DNA of 64,000 nucleotides from Diorhabda sublineata (taxonomy: Eukaryota > Arthropoda > Insecta > Coleoptera > Chrysomelidae): assembly GCF_026230105.1 (NCBI RefSeq), contig NC_079485.1, forward strand, positions 10,734,872 to 10,798,871, read 5' to 3'. Of the stretch, positions 11,581 to 23,765 are shown piece by piece. How positions within the stretch are numbered: position 1 is the stretch's first letter; each line of letters opens with the position of its first letter. The notes under the pieces were generated by a model that saw only the letters and a list, made by a program, of their open reading frames with translations, did not search any database and was not told the origin of the DNA. The translations under genes were made by a program, and so were the position numbers.

Positions 11581-13310
11581 TTCACTACTTTCACTTTATT
11601 TCATAGGCGAATTTGCCATGATTGTAATTTAGACAAAAAGTGTTTAGTGATTCAGAGCAGAATCAAATTGAGTGGAAAATAGACGATTTAGAAATAGCAT
11701 TATTCATATAATAGGACGACGAATAACAAAAAAATCGTTTGGAAGATATGTGTGATGATTAATAATCGTAATGCTAATATGTCACCGCTACCCTCAAAAG
11801 AATGGTCAACAACTTACAACTATGACTACCGTCATGCAACAGACATCACTGCTATTCGACGTTACACTGATACTCTAGGAAACCTACTTCGATGGGTTGT
11901 GTACATAGCCTTTTGGTTTATTACGGCAGTTACATATCGTCAGAACTTCTCTAGAAAACCTTAGAGGGAACAAACCGTTTATCTAGGAATCCTTAGCGTA
12001 AGCGTTCTGTTTGAACAGTGAAATTCAATATTTAAGGTAATCCAAGATCGACTTATATTTTTATCAGTACCTGAGATATAACTATAATATGGTTATATTC
12101 TGATTAGTGGTTAAAATATAAAATTAAATATCGGTTCATAATCAGAATAACATTTTTTTTAAAAAGAACGACTTTAATTGCCTCCTCTAATACAGATTGT
12201 CATGGAATTCATCAGAAACCGCAAAATGTATGTCAAATTAATAATAATTTCTCACAGCCAGCTTTTTTTGGTGTATAAGTTAGAAAGTATTACTTATTAA
12301 TAACAATTTATTTGGCGGACAAAGCTTATTTCCATAGATACAAATTACCCTCACTTTTTATGCAAAATTACCAATTCATACCTTTGTACGTACTTAGTTT
12401 GGGCTTAGAAAGATACTAATTTTCAAATATCATGCTACGCTATATTATTGAATGATGAAAAGGTGCCAAAAATATCTCTCATATCTCCTTTTGTGAGAAA
12501 ATACGAATATCCTGCTAATATTAACTGTGGAAATCAGTTATTACTATAGCCAATGCCAATGATAATTGGCTCACTTGATTCAGTGTATCATTATTTATCA
12601 ACCGGTTTCACAAAAAGGCTTGATAGTTTAGATAAATTTTGAGCATTCTATTGCATTTTTTATGTAGTCCTTGGAAAAAATTAATCGATGTAATAATTCT
12701 GTTATAGTCAATTTACTTCTTGCCATTTGCAAAAATAAATCAGTTTTTTCAACGGTAACAATACATGATTTCAATCAATAAAAAGAATAATTTTCCATAA
12801 TCATCAATTTAACTAGCCACTGGATATTTTATTACATTATTCTTATGAAGGGCCAAATGATTCAGTAATTGCTCACGGGTTGTCTCGTTACGGTTGAGTT
12901 GCGCCCACACTTAACCCCAAGGCGGAAAAAGATTCAGATTTAGACGCCTACTGAAATTTTCATGTTTGCAGTTACTATTGCATTATTTGGTTATGTCTTT
13001 AACATACATCACTGGTGGATAGTATCTATTTAAACAATAGAATGTTGGTAGATATTGATAGTAGGTAATTGACAGTACGCAAACAACGAAACTTTTATTA
13101 GCTTAGAGGGTTTGTTTTAGATGGCTAAAATAAGTTTGGTAGATGAATCATCATTAGGGTAAGAAGTATATTTTCTCAAGTGAAAAATCAATTCACTGGT
13201 TATCCTGTGCATACCTTCAAGTTTAAATGAATAGTTTATACCTGTCATTTCAAACCAATCAGATGCATTAACTTTGACTATAACAACAATCTGAATTTTT
13301 CAAAAATTTT
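11581..13310. other. Region without supported genes
   Basis: No gene seen. A locally more GC-rich patch at about 12870-12950 is unexplained. The 70-codon plus-strand frame at 11752-11964 matches nothing I know. Confidence 0.5.
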
Positions 13311-13328
13311 TTCGCTCGTGTGACCTAA

Positions 13329-13382
13329 CTGCAAAATTAATAAGTTATAATTCATGGAAATTATAGCTTATCAATTTTGCAG
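13329..13382. repeat. Near-perfect palindrome, 24-bp arms
   Basis: Arms 13329-13352 (starting CTGCAAAATT) and 13359-13382 (ending AATTTTGCAG) pair with two mismatches around a 6-bp centre. The flanks also show weak inverted similarity (GTGTGAC on the left, GTCACGTG on the right), suggesting a somewhat longer, decayed hairpin or miniature inverted-repeat element. Confidence 0.7.
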
Positions 13383-13504
13383 TGACAGCCGTCACGTGTG
13401 AATGTCATAATATCAAAGGCATAACTTATTATTAATACATATATATTTTTATCTGAAATACAGAAACATACGCAGTGCGGTCATAAATAAAAAAAAGCTG
13501 TTAT

Positions 13505-14566
13505 TATTTTTCAATATACTCTTCCTTCATTTCCACACAGTTCTCTTAACGTCTGAGTAAAGCTTCTATGCCACTATAATTATAAGATGCATCTTTACAG
13601 TCAAAAGGTTCGTACACCGCATGTTTAAATTTATCACCGTCGGCGTCGTTGAATAATTTACCTCTTAGTTCGGCCTTCATATCAAGGATATATGGTGTGT
13701 GTTCAATCTCTGTGAAGCCACATTAGTGTACAGTAGCCTTGGAAAGTGGAGTATTGTAGACTGAAGTATTGTCGTGAAGCAAACGTACACCTTAACTGAT
13801 TTGGCTACGCCTTTTTTCGATTATTTTTCTACGCAACTGTCTTAGTAAGTGAGAGTAATATGCCGTGTGCGCGGTTTAATTGATGCGCAATGAAGTCAAA
13901 CAAAAGAGGATACCCTCACAGAGCCATAATATCTTAATATTTTAGCCATCACTTTCTTGGTATTTTTCGTGCCCTTTTTTTGTAAGGTCTCTCCCTCCGA
14001 TTTCAATCTCTAGAATTCTTTTTGCATGTCGGATCATATTGAAAGACTCTAGTTTCAACACCATTTACAATTTATCGGATTACAGTTTTTTGGTCCTAGC
14101 GGCAGACTTCTAAAACTCGCTTACAATATTCTACTAGACGCTGCTTTTGCACTATGCTGAGAATTCGAGGCACTCACTCATATTTAAATGCTCATGTAGG
14201 ACTAGTCACCGCTGCAGGATATCCCGCACGTGGGTTAACTTATAATGAATCTCGTCCCCAGCAAAATAATGGGCACAAGTCATCGTATACAGTCTCCATT
14301 CTATGTTTGATTTATGCTGGAGTTAATACTTCTTTGGCCAAAAATTTTATAATAGTACGAATTTATTTTGAGACATTTTTCAAAACAACTTGGCTGAGTA
14401 ACAGTACAGTAGATGACGGTCTGGGATGTTCACCATCGAAGGTTTTTATATGACCACTTTTCAAAGTAGAGAACCAATTTTTACGTAACTTCTCCTTAAT
14501 TCCTTTAATTGTTTGTTCAAAAAAAAAATATTCAATTTTTGATATATGAAATAAAAAAAATGACAA
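13505..14566 (-). pseudogene. Mariner transposase relic
   Basis: A nearly full-length but heavily broken mariner transposase (cut-and-paste, TA target). Reading the minus strand: N-terminal region with NWFSTLKSGHIKTFDGEHPRP (about 14478-14415; family form W..EFKRG...F.D..R.GRP); VEYCKRVLEVCR (about 14120); IVNGVETRVFQYDP (about 14065), where the first catalytic Asp of TGDETWV is Val; LLFDFIAHQLNRAHGILLSL (about 13900); a degraded LHDN box (about 13780), the second Asp; MKAELRGKLFNDAD (about 13680); CKDASYNYSGIEALLRR (about 13600); and VEMKEEYIEK (about 13520). At least five stops and several frameshifts interrupt it. No paired TIRs were found; the palindrome at 13.3 kb is outside. Confidence 0.8.
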
Positions 14567-14608
14567 TAACTGAAACTCTAACCACCTAAACGAAAGTGTT
14601 TTCAGAAT

Positions 14609-15663
14609 TTGAGGAAAAATATGAAATTTAGACCTGGATATAAAGAAATGAAACAGTATAATGTTGGAAGCCTTTTAAGGATTTTATTTTACAAAGTGGG
14701 TGGAAATTTAGGCTATCACGAATCAACAGGCCACTACTGTCGTGGAAATATGGGTGAAAGAATTCATCAGCCGACTTGGTGTGCTCTTAAAAGTCAACAG
14801 CGATCAAGGAAGCAACTTATAGAGCCTTGTGTTTCAGGAGATTTGTGACCAGGTAGGAATAAAGAAGGACGACAGCATTACATCCTCAATCAGAAACTGG
14901 TCGAGAGAATGAACAGGACCATTGGCATATATCTCTTCAAAGTAGTTTCCAGTCACCAGAGAGATTAGGATCAGTACCTATCCCTATTTGCAATGGCTTA
15001 TTGATCAGTTTAGATGTGGAATTAGGCTTCTTTGTGACCTATAATTTGGCTGTTGGCCTGGAGAAAACCTAGTGGGTGATGATTATCTTATCGAATTAAG
15101 AAGAAGAATTAAATACATACACAAATTGGTTTGATCAAATCTTCAAGTTTCCAGCGATACATTTGAAAATAATATGATACGGAATCCACAGACGGCGTTA
15201 TTGGAGAGAAATATGGTTGCACAACCCGAAGAGAAGATAGGGATTTTCTCCATACTCAATAAAGAAAAGTATTAAAGTCATCTATCACATAAGCAATATT
15301 CCCAAAGGAAAATCGGAAGAAATCCAAAAAAATCGACTGCGCCGTACAAAGGACACTATGACATAGAGAAAGGAGTGAACTTTGGAAGAAAAGCCTAACC
15401 CTGCATTCAATGAATTTATGGGTGCGCACGGAGGTACCGGCAAAGTTAGAAAAGGAGTCGCTATAGAACAGTATCAAGAATGTTGGCAAGGGTTGGCAAC
15501 AGTGTACTCGAAGAAGTTTGGTCAATTAGAAAAACTCGAAGAGCAGACTTTAGTCCCCGGAAAGACACTGAGAATCAAACACAATAGACAGCTTAAGTCT
15601 GATGTCACCGAGACGGGCGGAGCTTATACCGACTCCAAACCACGCTTTTTACAGTTCGCTTCT
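14609..15663 (+). pseudogene. Ty3/gypsy retrotransposon integrase and pol tail, relic
   Basis: This is the 3' part of a gypsy-type pol. MKQYNVGSLLRI (about 14650) matches the segment before the integrase core. SDQGSNL and FQEICDQVGIKK (about 14797-14865, one frame) carry the second catalytic Asp of integrase. LHPQSETGRE in one frame and LVERMNRTIGIYL in another (about 14872-14932) carry the Glu region, and KVVSSHQRD and DQYLSLFAMAY (about 14938-14998) follow as in mdg1/412-like elements. Further on is a decayed 'plays-role-in-RNA-binding' tail (HNPKR-like; KSEEIQKNRL, about 15310-15345). The final open frame, 15382-15663, codes a hydrophilic 94-residue tail. No LTR, gag, protease or RT was recognised here. 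Multiple frameshifts make it non-functional. Confidence 0.8.
15583..15640 (+). repeat. Arm 1 of a 58-bp inverted repeat at the gypsy pol tail
   Basis: The last 31 bp (15610-15640, GAGACGGGCGGAGCTTATAC and onward) recur as an exact reverse complement at 16182-16212. The similarity extends outward through AATAGACAGCTTAAGTC. This arm lies in the coding tail of the gypsy relic. Confidence 0.85.
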
Positions 15664-16140
15664 TAAAAAAGGTGGTTTATTAGACTAATGAACTTTCTGC
15701 AAGAAAACGCATACCTTTTTTCTGGTGATTTTATCTTAAACTTCTTCTGAATATTGAAATCAAATAAAGTTGGCCCATTTTTTTTTCTTTATTTAAAAAG
15801 TGATAATCGCATACTTTTGCAAATTCACTTGGATCTCTATCTTTTCTTCTGTAAATAAATAAATTAAACAGTCTGGAACAAACCAATTACCCATTCTGAA
15901 GCAGTCCTAAATCTTAAAAACCTGAAAATAAATTTATTTATACTCGAAAACTCATGACTATAAGTAGATGACAGAGATTAACAAAAATAAAATAGACATA
16001 ACCTCAACAAGTTTTGAAGCAGAATTAATATGTTAAATTAACTCACTTGGAAAAAAACTAATAAAATCTCTTAAATAGTACGTTCCTTCAACAATATATT
16101 CAACTGAAAAGTCTTATTTTATCACATTAACCACGAAAGC

Positions 16141-17640
16141 ACTAAATGAAAAATTACTTATTTACCATTATCAACAAAATTGTTTGGAGTCGGTATAAGC
16201 TCCGCCCGTCTCTATGGAGTCAAGACTTGAGCTGTCTATTCGCGGTACATCTTCTACCTAGTAACCAAAGCGAATTTCGAGATCGATACATCTTTCGGGA
16301 TGTGTGGGAAACGCTTCAAAGCCTCCGCTACCATGTGTTGAAAGCAAGTGAAGAAACTGGCTTAGACCAAGATAGGGAGTAACCAGTTGGATTGGCAAGT
16401 CGTCAGGGATATGGTAGAGGTGCAATTCAAAGATACCGGTGCTGACATATTAATTTGAAGCTATACACTCCGTCATAAACACATAATGAAGACGTTGCCC
16501 TGTTATTTGCATATGATTGGAAAGTGCAGGTGATATAAACATCCAGTCGTGGTTATACACAGGTTCCAGGAGGAACTTCCTTCTGAGGAGCCCACGATAC
16601 AGACCGTGAAGCCGATCCTATTCGGTTATGATGGAAGAGTCTAGAGTTTAGCGTATACGACGGTTTTTCACATTCACAAATTATTGCTTGCTTAGCAGCC
16701 AGAAGTCATTATATAATTGAATGTTATAGTGAGCGGATCAAAGCAGTAAAAGTAACCGGTGAATTTAATTAAAATACATTAAGTCTAGTTTGAGTGTTTA
16801 AATAAGTAAGAGATAGCGTGTATACATTCACCTCACCGTTAATAAAAATTATTTCGAAAAATCTCTAAACATCTTTAAGATATTCAAATATTTGTTGTGG
16901 AGCTTCTAAGTTATATATATAAATTTACCATTTTTTGATATGTTCGAATATATTAAATATATTATTTATCATCACATCAAACTTAATTACCAAACAGGCT
17001 ATTTGAAGAAATATATTGTGAAGCTTTCAGGAAAAAAATTGGTAACTGTTAAAAATGTAGTATCATTAGAGCTGAACAAACAAGACACAAAAAAGGAAAA
17101 ATTAAAGCCATTGTATAAATGCGTCAATTTGTCCGAGTCCTTTTTATACGAAAGAAATAAGTGAAGATAGTGGCTGTTGTATAATATGACATAAAAAACG
17201 TGATAATTCGGAATCAGGAATGGAAGAGGGCTAATGCCAACGATAAATTTTCCGTCAACAACGAAACAACGATAGGCAATTGGTGTGAAATTCATTTGTT
17301 CCCCCCAAAAGTCTTAATCAATCCTCATAACACAAAGATAAAAGTTCTCGATCTAAGAGAGTTATAGTCTCGTCCGGACAAAAGTCAAACCGAGAGAAAA
17401 GCTGATTGGATCTAAAAGAATACACTACTTTACAAAGGAGGTGAATCGAGATGACAAATGGTTGAGATTACGACGGCAGAGCGCGTTCGACAACAGCGAA
17501 CGACGCCGGCCGTCGGGACGGGAAGCTATCCATCATTCAGCACGTAACACTCTTTTAGTGAGCCACCTACACCATAAATTTTCACACATTTCAATCTCGA
17601 CCACTACGTCAAAACTTTTTGTTTTGGTTTAATAACTTTG
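16141..17640. other. GC-richer retroelement-like debris, no intact gene
   Basis: Starts at the inverted copy of the gypsy segment (16182-16240) and stays locally more GC-rich (about 16190-16660 and 17440-17560) than its surroundings. This suits further remains of a minus-oriented copy of the same gypsy element, including possible LTR parts, but I could not align LTR ends. The frames at 16146-16382 (78 codons) and 17441-17632 (63 codons) fall in these patches and are not recognised as genes. Confidence 0.45.
16182..16240 (-). repeat. Arm 2 of the inverted repeat, second gypsy copy in opposite orientation
   Basis: Exact reverse complement of 15610-15640 over 31 bp (16182-16212). After an imperfect stretch, GACTTGAGCTGTCTATT pairs with the outer part of arm 1. 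Confidence 0.85.
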
Positions 17641-18149
17641 TGTGAACTGAAACGTTCTAAGTCGAATCAAACCTATTTTCACATGAGAAATTCTTTACAT
17701 TTTCCTGAAACTGTGTATCCCTAACTATTGAAAAAGAATACCTTAATTTTCTTATATAATTAATCAATTAATCACTTAATCACTTAATCAACTTTCCTCT
17801 CGATTCTATTTACCAATTTTTATTTGTTATTGTACGAACATCAAGTGAAATATTATATGATGATAATACGATGACAATACAATTTTATCTGTGGTAAATG
17901 TTCCAAAAAAGGCACCAAGTTATTTAAAAAAAAAACTAAGTTTGTAGCTATTGTTCAAGTTACTCTCATATGGTAATTTTAGAGATAATGTATTTTTCAA
18001 CGTTTTCACAACATTTTCATGAGGGTTACAGCTACTTTTATATAAAAATTACGAATTAAGCATATTAAATAGATATATAAACGAGTCAATGGCATCGAAA
18101 CGCAACTTGCAGCTTTCACTTGAAATGCGTGGAACACCATCATAGGAAC

Positions 18150-18310
18150 CAAATCTAAATTATATTTCTTCAATTTCTTCTTTCTTAGACCTTTTAATAT
18201 GTTTATATTTCTAAATGTTCTCGATTTTAGGTGTTCATCTTTAAAAAAATATAAAAGATACTAATTTTCTAATCAAGAAAGACCTAAAATCAGGAACATT
18301 TAAAAGCATA
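18150..18310 (-). repeat. Penelope-associated hairpin repeat, copy 1
   Basis: Contains inverted arms AAATGTTCTCGATTTTAGG (18213-18231) and CCTAAAATCAGGAACATTT (18283-18301), the same arms as the repeat at 50.4 kb. The flank before the arm (TTTCTTAGACCTTTTAATAT) also matches the reverse complement of 50555-50575, so the orientation is minus relative to that copy. The interior is partly deleted. Confidence 0.8.
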
Positions 18311-18329
18311 AACTATTGCATATATAGAG

Positions 18330-19140
18330 TGTGTCTCATGAATAATGTCGATTTCCAATGTTCACTTTATTTATAAAGTAATCAAACAAAAACAAATCCT
18401 TAATATTCAAGCAATAATTTTATGGCTTTAACCCAACGTGCAGCAAGCTCTTTCAGACCTTAGTAATATTATTCTTTGAGCTTAGATGCAACAAATTATG
18501 GCACTGCATTTTTAACATCTCTTTTGGATTTAAATTTTCGTCATGGATCTGAATAAATAGTAATCTGAAAGAATGGGATTTGGATTAAATGCTGGATGTG
18601 ATGGAGTTCAATACTATCAAGTTTCGGTTGAATAAACCTGAATATTTCTACCATGAAACCTCAAACATTTTCATCAGCTGTCCATTATATATCTTGTCAT
18701 TGATAGCTCGACCACCTGGAATGATTTCGAAGTATACTAAACCTCCACCAGAAATAAAACAAGACTTCTCTTCGTGATGGGTTCTGGTAATTGTCCTTTG
18801 GGTAAACACTGATTTTTCATGTTCGGATCCATTTTCTTCTCGCAATATGCAATGCATCTAATGACATGATCATCTTTTGGCAGGGCACACCTCTAGTAGA
18901 CGCTTCACTTGAATCTTGTTTGATTCGTGTGACGACAACTTTTATAGATGGTACTAGATTGGTTCTCTACTGCTTCCCTTGTAACCTCAATATCCCTCGT
19001 AGGCGGACGACCTGAGTGCGAATCATCTTCAAGCGTCTAATCTCCACTATTAAAACGATGTGCCTTTACCGTGTTAACGTGTGTTAACCGTGTTTTCTCT
19101 TTCGGTATCACATATTTTCCTTGCGACCACGTTGATTTTA
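18330..19140 (-). pseudogene. Mariner-like transposase relic (second family)
   Basis: The minus strand reads, in order: TVKAHRFNSGD, stop, TLEDDSHSGRPPTRDIE (about 19080-18985), a helix-turn-helix followed by the GRP linker; KNQCLPKGQLPEP (about 18820-18780), the segment just after the DEKW box, whose Asp is lost here; VYFEIIPGGRAINDKIYNGQ (about 18735-18676); YSGLFNRNLIVL (about 18645-18610); SRSMTKN-like and NLNPKE (about 18550); and an ELAARWVKAIKLLLEY-like C-terminus (about 18460-18405), reached by a frame change. The motif order is that of mariner/maT-type transposases. Stops and frameshifts in nearly every segment make it dead. No TIR pair was identified. Confidence 0.8.
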
Positions 19141-22100
19141 ACTTTTGTTCTCAATAATGTCTTAACAATACTCTAATTTCAAAAACGTACTGCGTCGTCA
19201 ATAAACAAATATAGATACTGTCCATAGAATGTGGAATTCTTCCTCAATAAGGTATATTTGGTTTAGATTCCGCCAACTAAGACATAATAACAGAAATTGA
19301 ACTTGAGATTTGTTAAATTTAATATATTATCCGAATATTTTAATTAAATTCGGATTTCTGGAACTATTGTAGATAGTAATTATCTGCAGATTGTTCACTA
19401 CAACACAGCAGCACACACCAATTAGAAAGTCTGACGTCCGTTTCGATCTTCGAAGAACGAAACAGTTAACCTGAAATCTTTGAAAACTATACCTTCTGAT
19501 TGTAATGGTGTAGTTGTGCTGGTAGTCAATATGTATATAGTGTTTATAATAATTTATATAAAAGTATAAATTAAGATAAAATTCAATTATACAAGACAAA
19601 CGAGAGAGAAATTGGTGAAATATGGGTTTTTATTTGCTTCTATTTATTAATCAAACACTAGAATTAATTCGAATAAAAATGATATTTTTCAATTAAATCA
19701 TAATTACAAAATAAGAAATACAAATACGAGTAGTATCAAGCAAAATCAAATTACTTATTCTATAAATAGTGTTAATTACGTAAATAGAAAGTAATGAGGA
19801 TCAGTCCTGGAAAAACAAAAGTATACAACTTTTATTGGCAACACTAATGCTTTTCACCCACGTGTATCACATCGGAAAAATTGCACAATCGATAAAATGG
19901 CCACAAAAAGATAAACACATCAGACACAGCCAATATTTACAATGGACTAGGTATTAAGGCTGAAGACGTGACGAGAATAATGTGGGCATGTGTGCTCCAA
20001 TCTTGTCACGAATTTCCTCTCAATAACAGAAACAATACACGCACGGATTTTGAAGCGAGTGGACCTATTAGTCTAGGAACCACTTTGAATTTTGAGCGTA
20101 TCATTCTTTATTAAGAGAAATGAGGCTACAATTACTTCTTATTCTGTCTTGTTGTCCATTTAATATAGTATCTAATTTTTTCATTAAGATTTCAATGCTT
20201 ATTCTATTTTTTTACTTTTATCAACAGGTCGTTGGTTCATATTCTACTCATTGTAGGTTTTGTAAGAGGTAGATATGATATTATTAGAAAATATTACGGA
20301 AATTAATTTCTAAGTAGTTTTTCATTTCTAATTCCTTTTCTATAGAAGTATATTTCCTTCACTCCATCTGGTTGATAGTAAAGAGCTGTACGTAAGTGGT
20401 CACTGCCCTGGTACAATTAACCGGCCCATGCGCATTATGATAATGACATTTTTTTTATCTTTTTTCAATATTCATTTAATCTAACCAAATATTTATATAA
20501 GCAGACCAATTATCAGCGAATGCTTCTAGTTCGCGCATAGGTGGAATTTTACATTTTTTCCATGAATGAGGTGCTAAAATTTTTCATTGAGCTTGAAAAA
20601 CTTTACCCCTAAATACCCTTAAAAATTTCTAATCCTGTCCAATTAATGAGAGCATTGACCTTTTATGACCAATTTATTACCTTTCAGGTGGTATAATTGA
20701 TGAATCGAAATTCCACACATGGGGTGCTAAGACCGCGGAACCAGACAAGATCATTGATTTATCCAATATATTGGATTTTGAATATTTTCTAATTCTAATT
20801 GTATCTTAGAAAATTATGGATATATGAAAATATACCTAATTGAAATAATTTAACGCAAACTTATGAATTACATTTAGAATAAATCAATTCCAAGATCAGT
20901 TTCTGTTTTTTTGACATTCATGAACTCCATTTTTGGAATATATTCTTTCATACAATATACCTGACTATCCACCCTACGAGGGGCAAAAAATACGCACGGA
21001 TTCCTTTACTGCCGGCCATATCGAGAATTCCAGTAATCCTATATCTGGAGACGATTGAGTTACATTTTCGAGCCCGCCGAAACGGATACCAAATAAACGA
21101 AAAATGTCATTAGGCCTCTGGCATTCAATTAGATTAGGTCACACTGTCATGTTAGAAAATTTGTTGCCAAGACTACCCATACTTTATATAGACCAGGAAT
21201 TTTTGTAGAAAGATATAATTTTATCGAAATTGTAGATTAAGTTAAGCAATAGAAAAACAAACGATTGCAGAAATAATTAGGAATGTTACGAGTAGGTATT
21301 TTTTTAATCATTTAATAATATTTTTGTTCAGTGATGTCCGATATTGGCTAATTTGCTGTAGCTACGATCTCTTCACACGATCATCACTTCAACGTATATA
21401 GATATTCAAAAAAAAGATGATTGTACACAGAAATTTATTATATAAGACTGAAATTTTTCAATAATGTTTAATTCTCCGAGAGAAAATTTTTCATCTCTCT
21501 ATTGTGTAATTCTAGAAATCCAATTATATTTATATTTTCCCTTCGTTGACACTGATTTAGAAAAAACCTTGGTAGGTGATATTTTTGTCAAACTTAAAAC
21601 TAATACAAAACAATCATTTGAGGTCTATAGTAAGAACTGTGTCTTAATAAAAATGTTTACACCATCGTACATTACCCTGTATATCACTATATTATTACTA
21701 TGGTAATGAGGACATTTTTCTTTCTTAATGTCTCACATCTATAATAAGCCTATCTATCTGTATCTTTGTGATAGACGTTTTCGTTTAAGCACTTTTAGGA
21801 ATGATGTAAACAAATTATAGCTACAAATTAGATGTCGTCAAATAGCACATGTTTTTATTCCCAGATCTCATCTTCTTATTAATAGATACTTTTTTTCATA
21901 CCATGTTCTATAAGGAAATTAGTTATTAAAGTTATTTTAGATAATCATTTTAGATAATCATAAGAATTTTGGAAATTAATAGGCTCAAATAAATATTCAT
22001 ATGGGAAATGACCGACTAAACCAACACACTTTGATTTAAAATTGTTGAGACTGAAGATATCGAGTTTTAATAATGACAAAATCTATACTTATGGAATTAT

Positions 22101-23220
22101 ACAAAGAGTGAGAAATATACATGATACGGCAGAGATTATCAAAATGAAAAAATTAACAGGAAAGTATGGAAGAGATACAAAAAATTGAATCAGCTTTAGT
22201 AAGAGGTGTGAAGCTTCAGATTTTGAATAATTATTAAATGCTTTTGCTGATAAAACATGGAGATTTACTTCCGACCTACTTTGGAATGTTCACTTGCAGC
22301 TTGATAATTTGTTTCACTTACTCAATTTTCAACGATTATTTGAGCGTCTTGTTTTTCGTGATTTTTTCTTCCTATTTAACGATTATATAAGTCTACGCTG
22401 CTGCACCTACATTCTGAAAACAATTTTGGCTACGGCATAATCCATCCATTCGTTGTGAACTTTGTTCAAATCAAAACAGCATGTTTTCCATTCTATATTA
22501 ACGAATTGGTTGCTTAATTAGTGATTGTACATAGAAGGAGTAGCTGGAATCTTCCCGATGCTTACCTGATTCATAAAAGACACTTTAAAGTCTAGTGGAG
22601 AGAAATATTTTATCTTAGGGACGAAATTATCAAGCGTGTGGAAAATATATATTTTCAATTGTGTATAATGAAAAACGTTAAACAAATTGTACTAAACGTA
22701 TCGTTTTTACATAGTTGACGATTATTTCCAGATTAAACTCAAACGTAATGTAATATGATTCTATAAATACCAAACTATATTATAAATTGTTATTTCAAAC
22801 TTTTTGCTTGGTCTAATACAGTGACTGTCTTTCACTTTCCGAAAATGTGCCTGTTACTCAATGTAACAGGACAAATAAGGAAAAACCGATCTGATAACAA
22901 ACAAGATTAATGATCACAGAGTCTCTCGACCATCTGAAATGTTTTCTCTTATAGGCTTAATAAAAGTTTTTCTTTACTTTTCATTAAAGGCTATTCGCTT
23001 TTATGCTGCACATGTCCGAAATGATTGATTCTACTTCGCTTTTAAAATAAATGACGCGATATACATCCATGTGTATTCAGTTTTACAGAGAACCACAATC
23101 TGAAATTTAAAGACTGGTACATAAACAAGAAATATTTACTATTAAAATTAGAACACCCCTAGTCTGGAAAAATATATAGTGAGATCCATGAAAGAAATAA
23201 AATAAAAATATACGAGTACG
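19141..23220. other. 4.1 kb without supported genes
   Basis: AT-rich with no gene seen. A locally GC-richer patch at 20970-21160 (GAGGGGC, CGCACGG, CTGCCGGCC) differs from its surroundings and may be an old repeat that I cannot place. Frames of 80-90 codons (19327-19599 minus, 21464-21706 plus) match nothing known. Confidence 0.5.
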
Positions 23221-23224
23221 AACA

Positions 23225-23545
23225 AGGGTAAAAAGGAATTGGTGAAGAACCAACGACAGAAGTGATCCTGGAAGCGTTAAAGAACAGAAACATTGAGAAG
23301 CTCCAGGGCTGGAATAAATGAGTGCAGAGATATTAAAATGGGAGAGAGAACAGCTGCATGAAGAGTTATGTCAGTTGCTGTAGATAATATGGCGACAAGA
23401 ATATATGCCAATGAAATGGAGAGAGAAGTTAATAGTAAAAATACCGAAAAAAGAAGACAGAAGAGAATGCAGGAACCACAGGAGAATAGCCCTGATAGAT
23501 TTAGGATACAAAATATGAACAACAATATTCCAAACATACTAAGCA
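23225..23545 (+). pseudogene. LINE reverse transcriptase N-terminal fragment
   Basis: The plus-strand frames read EPTTEVILEALKNRNIEK, then (shifted) EILKWEREQLHEELCQLL, and MPMKWREKLIVKIPKKEDRR with RNHRRIALIDLGYKI. This matches the RT 0-2a region of insect LINEs (E...ALK.LKN.KAPG.DGI.AE.LK.GG; P..W....I.PI.KKGD...C.NYRGI.LL...YKI). It stops before the catalytic boxes, next to (TA)n. The overlapping open frames (23368-23667 plus, 23277-23546 minus) are by-products of it and of the repeat. The clade is uncertain. Confidence 0.8.
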
Positions 23546-23589
23546 CAGTGGACAGAAAAGATAAGATCGACTTTTGTTCCCATACACAA

Positions 23590-23590
<1 letters not shown>

Positions 23591-23659
<69 letters not shown>
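23591..23659. repeat. (TA)n microsatellite
   Basis: About 69 bp of uninterrupted TA dinucleotide between the LINE fragment and the Penelope-associated tail repeat. Confidence 0.98.
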
Positions 23660-23662
<3 letters not shown>

Positions 23663-23765
23663 TATGATTTTGGGTCTCTTCTGTTAAAATTAGTTTTTCT
23701 TCTAAAAGAAAGATAAAATTTGACGTTCCGACTTTTCTTTAAGTCTTTATAAAAATATTTTGATT
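23658..23765 (-). repeat. Penelope-associated hairpin repeat, copy 2 (one arm)
   Basis: Begins TGTTTATGATTTTGGGTCTC and continues with AAAAGAAAGATAAAATTTGA and CGACTTTTCTTTAAGTCTTT. These match, in order, the reverse complement of the 50.4-kb copy. Only one inverted arm is preserved. Again it abuts (TA)n. Confidence 0.8.

Noticed and set aside
20900..21200. GC-richer patch as a tRNA or tRNA-derived SINE
   Set aside because: A GAGCCC word resembles part of a B box, but no cloverleaf or paired A box could be drawn.
23277..23667. Opposing 89- and 99-codon frames ending in a Tyr-Ile repeat
   Set aside because: They are shadows of the LINE fragment, and the YIYIYI tail is translated (TA)n.
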